Below, piece after piece: positions 3,987 to 6,229 of a DNA stretch of 6,229 bases (position 1 is the first letter of the stretch; each line of letters starts with the position of its first letter). The position numbers were made by a program, and so were the translations under genes. Under the pieces are notes generated by a model. That model was not told where the DNA came from, ran no database searches, and saw only the letters and a program-made list of their open reading frames with translations. Source of the DNA: an uncultured Clostridia bacterium (GTDB lineage Bacteria; Bacillota; Clostridia; Lachnospirales; Anaerotignaceae); NCBI GenBank assembly GCA_958420075.1, contig CATZIM010000114.1, forward strand, positions 1-6,229, in the 5' to 3' direction.

Positions 3987-6092
3987 TCAGGCAGTCTGTT
4001 CTTCTTTCCCCTTTGGCAGCAGAGGACGCATACTGGTACCGCTGATGGCAACGGTGGACAGGTTATGGAAGAAAGCGGAAACTGTGGGCTGCAAAATGCC
4101 TGCCAGTCCCAGCAAAAGCAGAGATGTATTGAATCCGATGATTGCCTTGTAATTTCTGGAGATACGTCCCATGAGCGCCTGACTTAAGTGACGCAGTGTC
4201 ACCAGCTCCCACAGTTCCCCGGAGAGCAGGGCAATATCCGCCACTTCTCTGGCTAAGTCTGAGGCGTCTTTCATGGCAACGGACACATTGGCAGCGGACA
4301 GGGCCGGAGAATCATTGATACCATCCCCTACCATAATGACCGTTCTGCCTTGGGCTTTGATTTCTTCCACTTTTGCCGCCTTATCCTCTGGCAGCACCCG
4401 GGCGTAATATTCCGTAATACCCAGCTGCTGACAGGCAGTGCGGGCTGCTTTTTCCCCGTCACCTGTCATCATGATGATGTGCTGGATGCCTGTCTGCCGT
4501 AGAGCCTCGATGACTTCCACCGCCTCCTGACGGACAGGGTCATGGATAAAGATGGCCCCTGCCAGTTCCTCGCCGATGGCAAGATACACAGCGGAGTCTG
4601 TGCTATCCACAGCCTCCATTTTTTCCCGGTCTGCGTCTTTCAAAGGAATCCCTTCATCCTCAAAAACAAAGTGCGGGCTGCCGATAACGACTTTTTTGCC
4701 CTCCAGTTCCGAAGCGATGCCATGGGCAACCACATACTTCACTTCCGCATGGCGTTCCTCATGGAATAAACCTTCTTCCGCCGCCTGTCTGACGATGGCA
4801 CGGGCTACGCTGTGGGGGAAATGTTCTTCCAAACATGCCGCTGTCCGCAGCACTTCATCCCGTTCATAATCCCCAAAGGCAATGACCTGAGAAACCTGAG
4901 GGCAAGCTTCTGTCAGCGTACCTGTTTTATCAAAGATAATGGTATCCGCCGCACCAAAGGCTTCCAGATGTCTGCCGCCTTTGACCATCATCCGATGGTT
5001 CGCCGCTTCCCGCATGGCAGAAATAACGGCAATGGGTGTTGCCAGTTTGATGGCACAGGAATAATCCACGGTCAGAATTGCCATGGTCTTTGTGGTGTTT
5101 CTGGTGAACAGGAACACCGCTGCCGCTGTCAGCAGATGATACGGCACAATACGGTCTGCCAGACGTTCCGCTTTCCCCTGTACGCTGGCTTTCAGTTCTT
5201 CCGAAGCGGCAATGAGATCCATAATCCGCTGAATCCGTGTCTGGGCATTGACTGCCATGACTTCCACAGCCACAGAACCTTCCTCCACCAGCGTTCCGGC
5301 ATAAACCATAGCACCTTCTGCCTTTCTCACCGCCAAAGGCTCTCCTGTCATGGTGGCTTCGTTTACCATGGCTTCCCCTTCCCGCACTTTGCCGTCAATG
5401 GGAATCATGGTGCCTGTGCGGATACGGAGCCAATCCCCCGCTTTCACATCAGAAAGGGGAATCTGCACATCTCCTTCCGGTGTTACCAGCCATACTTTGT
5501 CAATCTGGATGGCAAGGCTGGCAGAAAGAGCTGTTTCCGTCCGTTTTCTGGTGTAGTCCTCCAGAATATCAGAGAAGGACAGCAGGAACATAATGGACGA
5601 CGCAGAGGAGAACGACCGCTTCAGCATGGAAGCGCCAATAGCCGCCGCGTCCAGTACATTCACGTTCATGCGTCCATGAAGAAGACTTTGCAGTCCATGC
5701 CACAGAAAAGGCACTGCCCGCAGACAGGTCTTGCAGATTTGCAGAGGAACTGGCAACAGCAGTTTTTCCGCCACTCGCCGCAGTACCATACTGCAAATCT
5801 TCTCCTGGAACCGCAGGTCAATGGCCTGTACATCCTCTTCCCCTGTGGGTTCCACTTTGGGGATGTCTGCCCGGCGCAGCTTTCCTACCAACTCCAGCAG
5901 ATTTTCTTTGGCAATTTCCGCGCCGTAGTAAATGAGGATACTGCCGTTCTGGGCACAGGTACGCACCCGCTCCACGCCAATTTTCTGCCGCAGCAAACTG
6001 GCAATGCCCCATCCTTCTTCCTCGGAAAAGGCATGCTGCCCCAGACGCAGACGGAGCCTGCCGGGGCCATCATAGCAAATGGCATATTTCAT
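3987..6092 (-). CDS. P1B-type heavy-metal-translocating ATPase with atypical metal-site motif
   Basis: This is a 701-residue P-type ATPase that couples ATP hydrolysis to metal ion transport across the cytoplasmic membrane. Order of parts: an HMA_2-like N-terminal domain (PGRLRLRL at 10-17, no CxxC); a membrane region at about 105-180 with an ICKTC motif (Cys120, Cys123); the actuator domain with TGE at 249-251; membrane helices at about 312-360; the phosphorylation site DKTGT (Asp388); the nucleotide-binding domain; MMTGDG at 541-546; GDGINDSPAL at 589-598; and two C-terminal helices with FN (654-655) and FHNLST (675-680). The transmembrane motif is Tyr-Ser-Cys-Ala (344-347) where Cu and Zn pumps have Cys-Pro-Cys. 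The N-domain reads EHFPHS at 423-428 rather than SEHPLA. The visible hydrophobic segments suggest fewer than eight helices. The start lies 18 bases after the upstream gene, with a G-rich (GGGGG) site before it. Transport direction and substrate are undetermined; Mn, Fe, Cu and Zn all remain possible. Confidence 0.92.
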   Translation of the reverse strand: MKYAICYDGPGRLRLRLGQHAFSEEEGWGIASLLRQKIGVERVRTCAQNGSILIYYGAEIAKENLLELVGKLRRADIPKVEPTGEEDVQAIDLRFQEKICSMVLRRVAEKLLLPVPLQICKTCLRAVPFLWHGLQSLLHGRMNVNVLDAAAIGASMLKRSFSSASSIMFLLSFSDILEDYTRKRTETALSASLAIQIDKVWLVTPEGDVQIPLSDVKAGDWLRIRTGTMIPIDGKVREGEAMVNEATMTGEPLAVRKAEGAMVYAGTLVEEGSVAVEVMAVNAQTRIQRIMDLIAASEELKASVQGKAERLADRIVPYHLLTAAAVFLFTRNTTKTMAILTVDYSCAIKLATPIAVISAMREAANHRMMVKGGRHLEAFGAADTIIFDKTGTLTEACPQVSQVIAFGDYERDEVLRTAACLEEHFPHSVARAIVRQAAEEGLFHEERHAEVKYVVAHGIASELEGKKVVIGSPHFVFEDEGIPLKDADREKMEAVDSTDSAVYLAIGEELAGAIFIHDPVRQEAVEVIEALRQTGIQHIIMMTGDGEKAARTACQQLGITEYYARVLPEDKAAKVEEIKAQGRTVIMVGDGINDSPALSAANVSVAMKDASDLAREVADIALLSGELWELVTLRHLSQALMGRISRNYKAIIGFNTSLLLLGLAGILQPTVSAFFHNLSTVAISGTSMRPLLPKGKEEQTA

Positions 6093-6110
6093 ATAACATG
6101 CCCCCGCTTC

Positions 6111-6229
6111 TTACTGTTCGCAGTCGCATGCTTCGGCAGCCTGCTGTTTTGCGTCAAAGCAGATGTCTTCTGCTTCTTCTTTGATGTTTGCGAAAGTAGC
6201 CTGTGCATCTTTGTGCAGCTTCATGGCCT
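6111..6229 (-). CDS. C-terminal part of a small DUF6110-like protein
   Basis: The minus-strand frame is open from the right window edge to a TAA at 6111-6113 and encodes the last 38 residues of a protein whose start is outside the window. The visible part is a charged, Ala/Glu/Gln/Lys-rich helix (KLHKDAQATFANIKEEAED) ending in ICFDAKQQAAEACDCEQ, with three Cys, two of them in a terminal CDC motif. It reminds me of DUF6110 proteins, short single-membrane-helix proteins with a helical tail that I remember next to HMA_2-type P1B-ATPases in Clostridia. That assignment is from memory and rests on the tail only. It is 18 bases upstream of the ATPase start with no terminator between them, so it is very likely in the same operon. 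It may be a membrane-bound accessory or metal-responsive partner; function unknown. Confidence 0.6.
   Translation of the reverse strand, partial: AMKLHKDAQATFANIKEEAEDICFDAKQQAAEACDCEQ

Noticed and set aside
3505..4152. Plus-strand open frame of 215 codons opposite the HMA gene and ATPase 3' end
   Set aside because: It spans two real minus-strand genes and a terminator, with no motif or translation signal of its own.

Overview
The window looks like a chromosomal segment from a low-to-mid-GC Firmicute, most likely an anaerobic gut-type Clostridia (Lachnospiraceae/Oscillospiraceae-like). The reasons are strong AGGAGG-type ribosome binding sites, TATAAT-type promoters, hairpin-plus-U-tract terminators, a RelQ-like small alarmone synthetase, and a P1B-ATPase/HMA cassette of a kind I remember from such genomes. 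The genus cannot be fixed from the sequence alone. Gene density is high and no gene-free stretch exceeds about 100 bases. I see no rRNA, tRNA, CRISPR array, insertion sequence or phage gene.

Layout. (A) Positions 1-1359, plus strand: a flavin reductase family protein cut by the left window edge, a 76-residue very acidic protein of unknown function, and a GNAT acetyltransferase. They are closely spaced and end at a hairpin terminator at 1359-1403. (B) Positions 1408-2901, minus strand: a RelQ-type (p)ppGpp synthetase with a GTG start and its own promoter, followed 12 bases later by a metallophosphoesterase. This pair converges on the same terminator, which works in both directions. (C) Positions 2975-3520, minus strand: a RimJ/RimL-type GNAT acetyltransferase with its own predicted promoter. 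(D) Positions 3563-6229, minus strand: an apparent three-gene metal-handling operon. In transcription order it holds the tail of a small DUF6110-like protein (cut by the right edge), a 701-residue P1B-type ATPase, and a membrane-anchored HMA-domain protein. A strong intrinsic terminator follows.

How the genes fit together. Block D is the most interesting part. The ATPase has all the catalytic P-type motifs, but its membrane metal-site motif reads Tyr-Ser-Cys where copper and zinc pumps have Cys-Pro-Cys, and its N-terminal HMA-like domain has no CxxC. The canonical GMTCxxC metal site is instead on the separate, membrane-tethered downstream protein. This suggests a split transporter/metallochaperone system whose substrate cannot be assigned from sequence. 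Block B pairs an alarmone synthetase with a phosphoesterase. The synthetase keeps its catalytic residues, but several residues I recall as forming the pppGpp allosteric pocket of Bacillus RelQ differ, and it carries a C-terminal extension of about 55 residues. Blocks A and C look like ordinary housekeeping or accessory genes, apart from the extremely acidic small protein.
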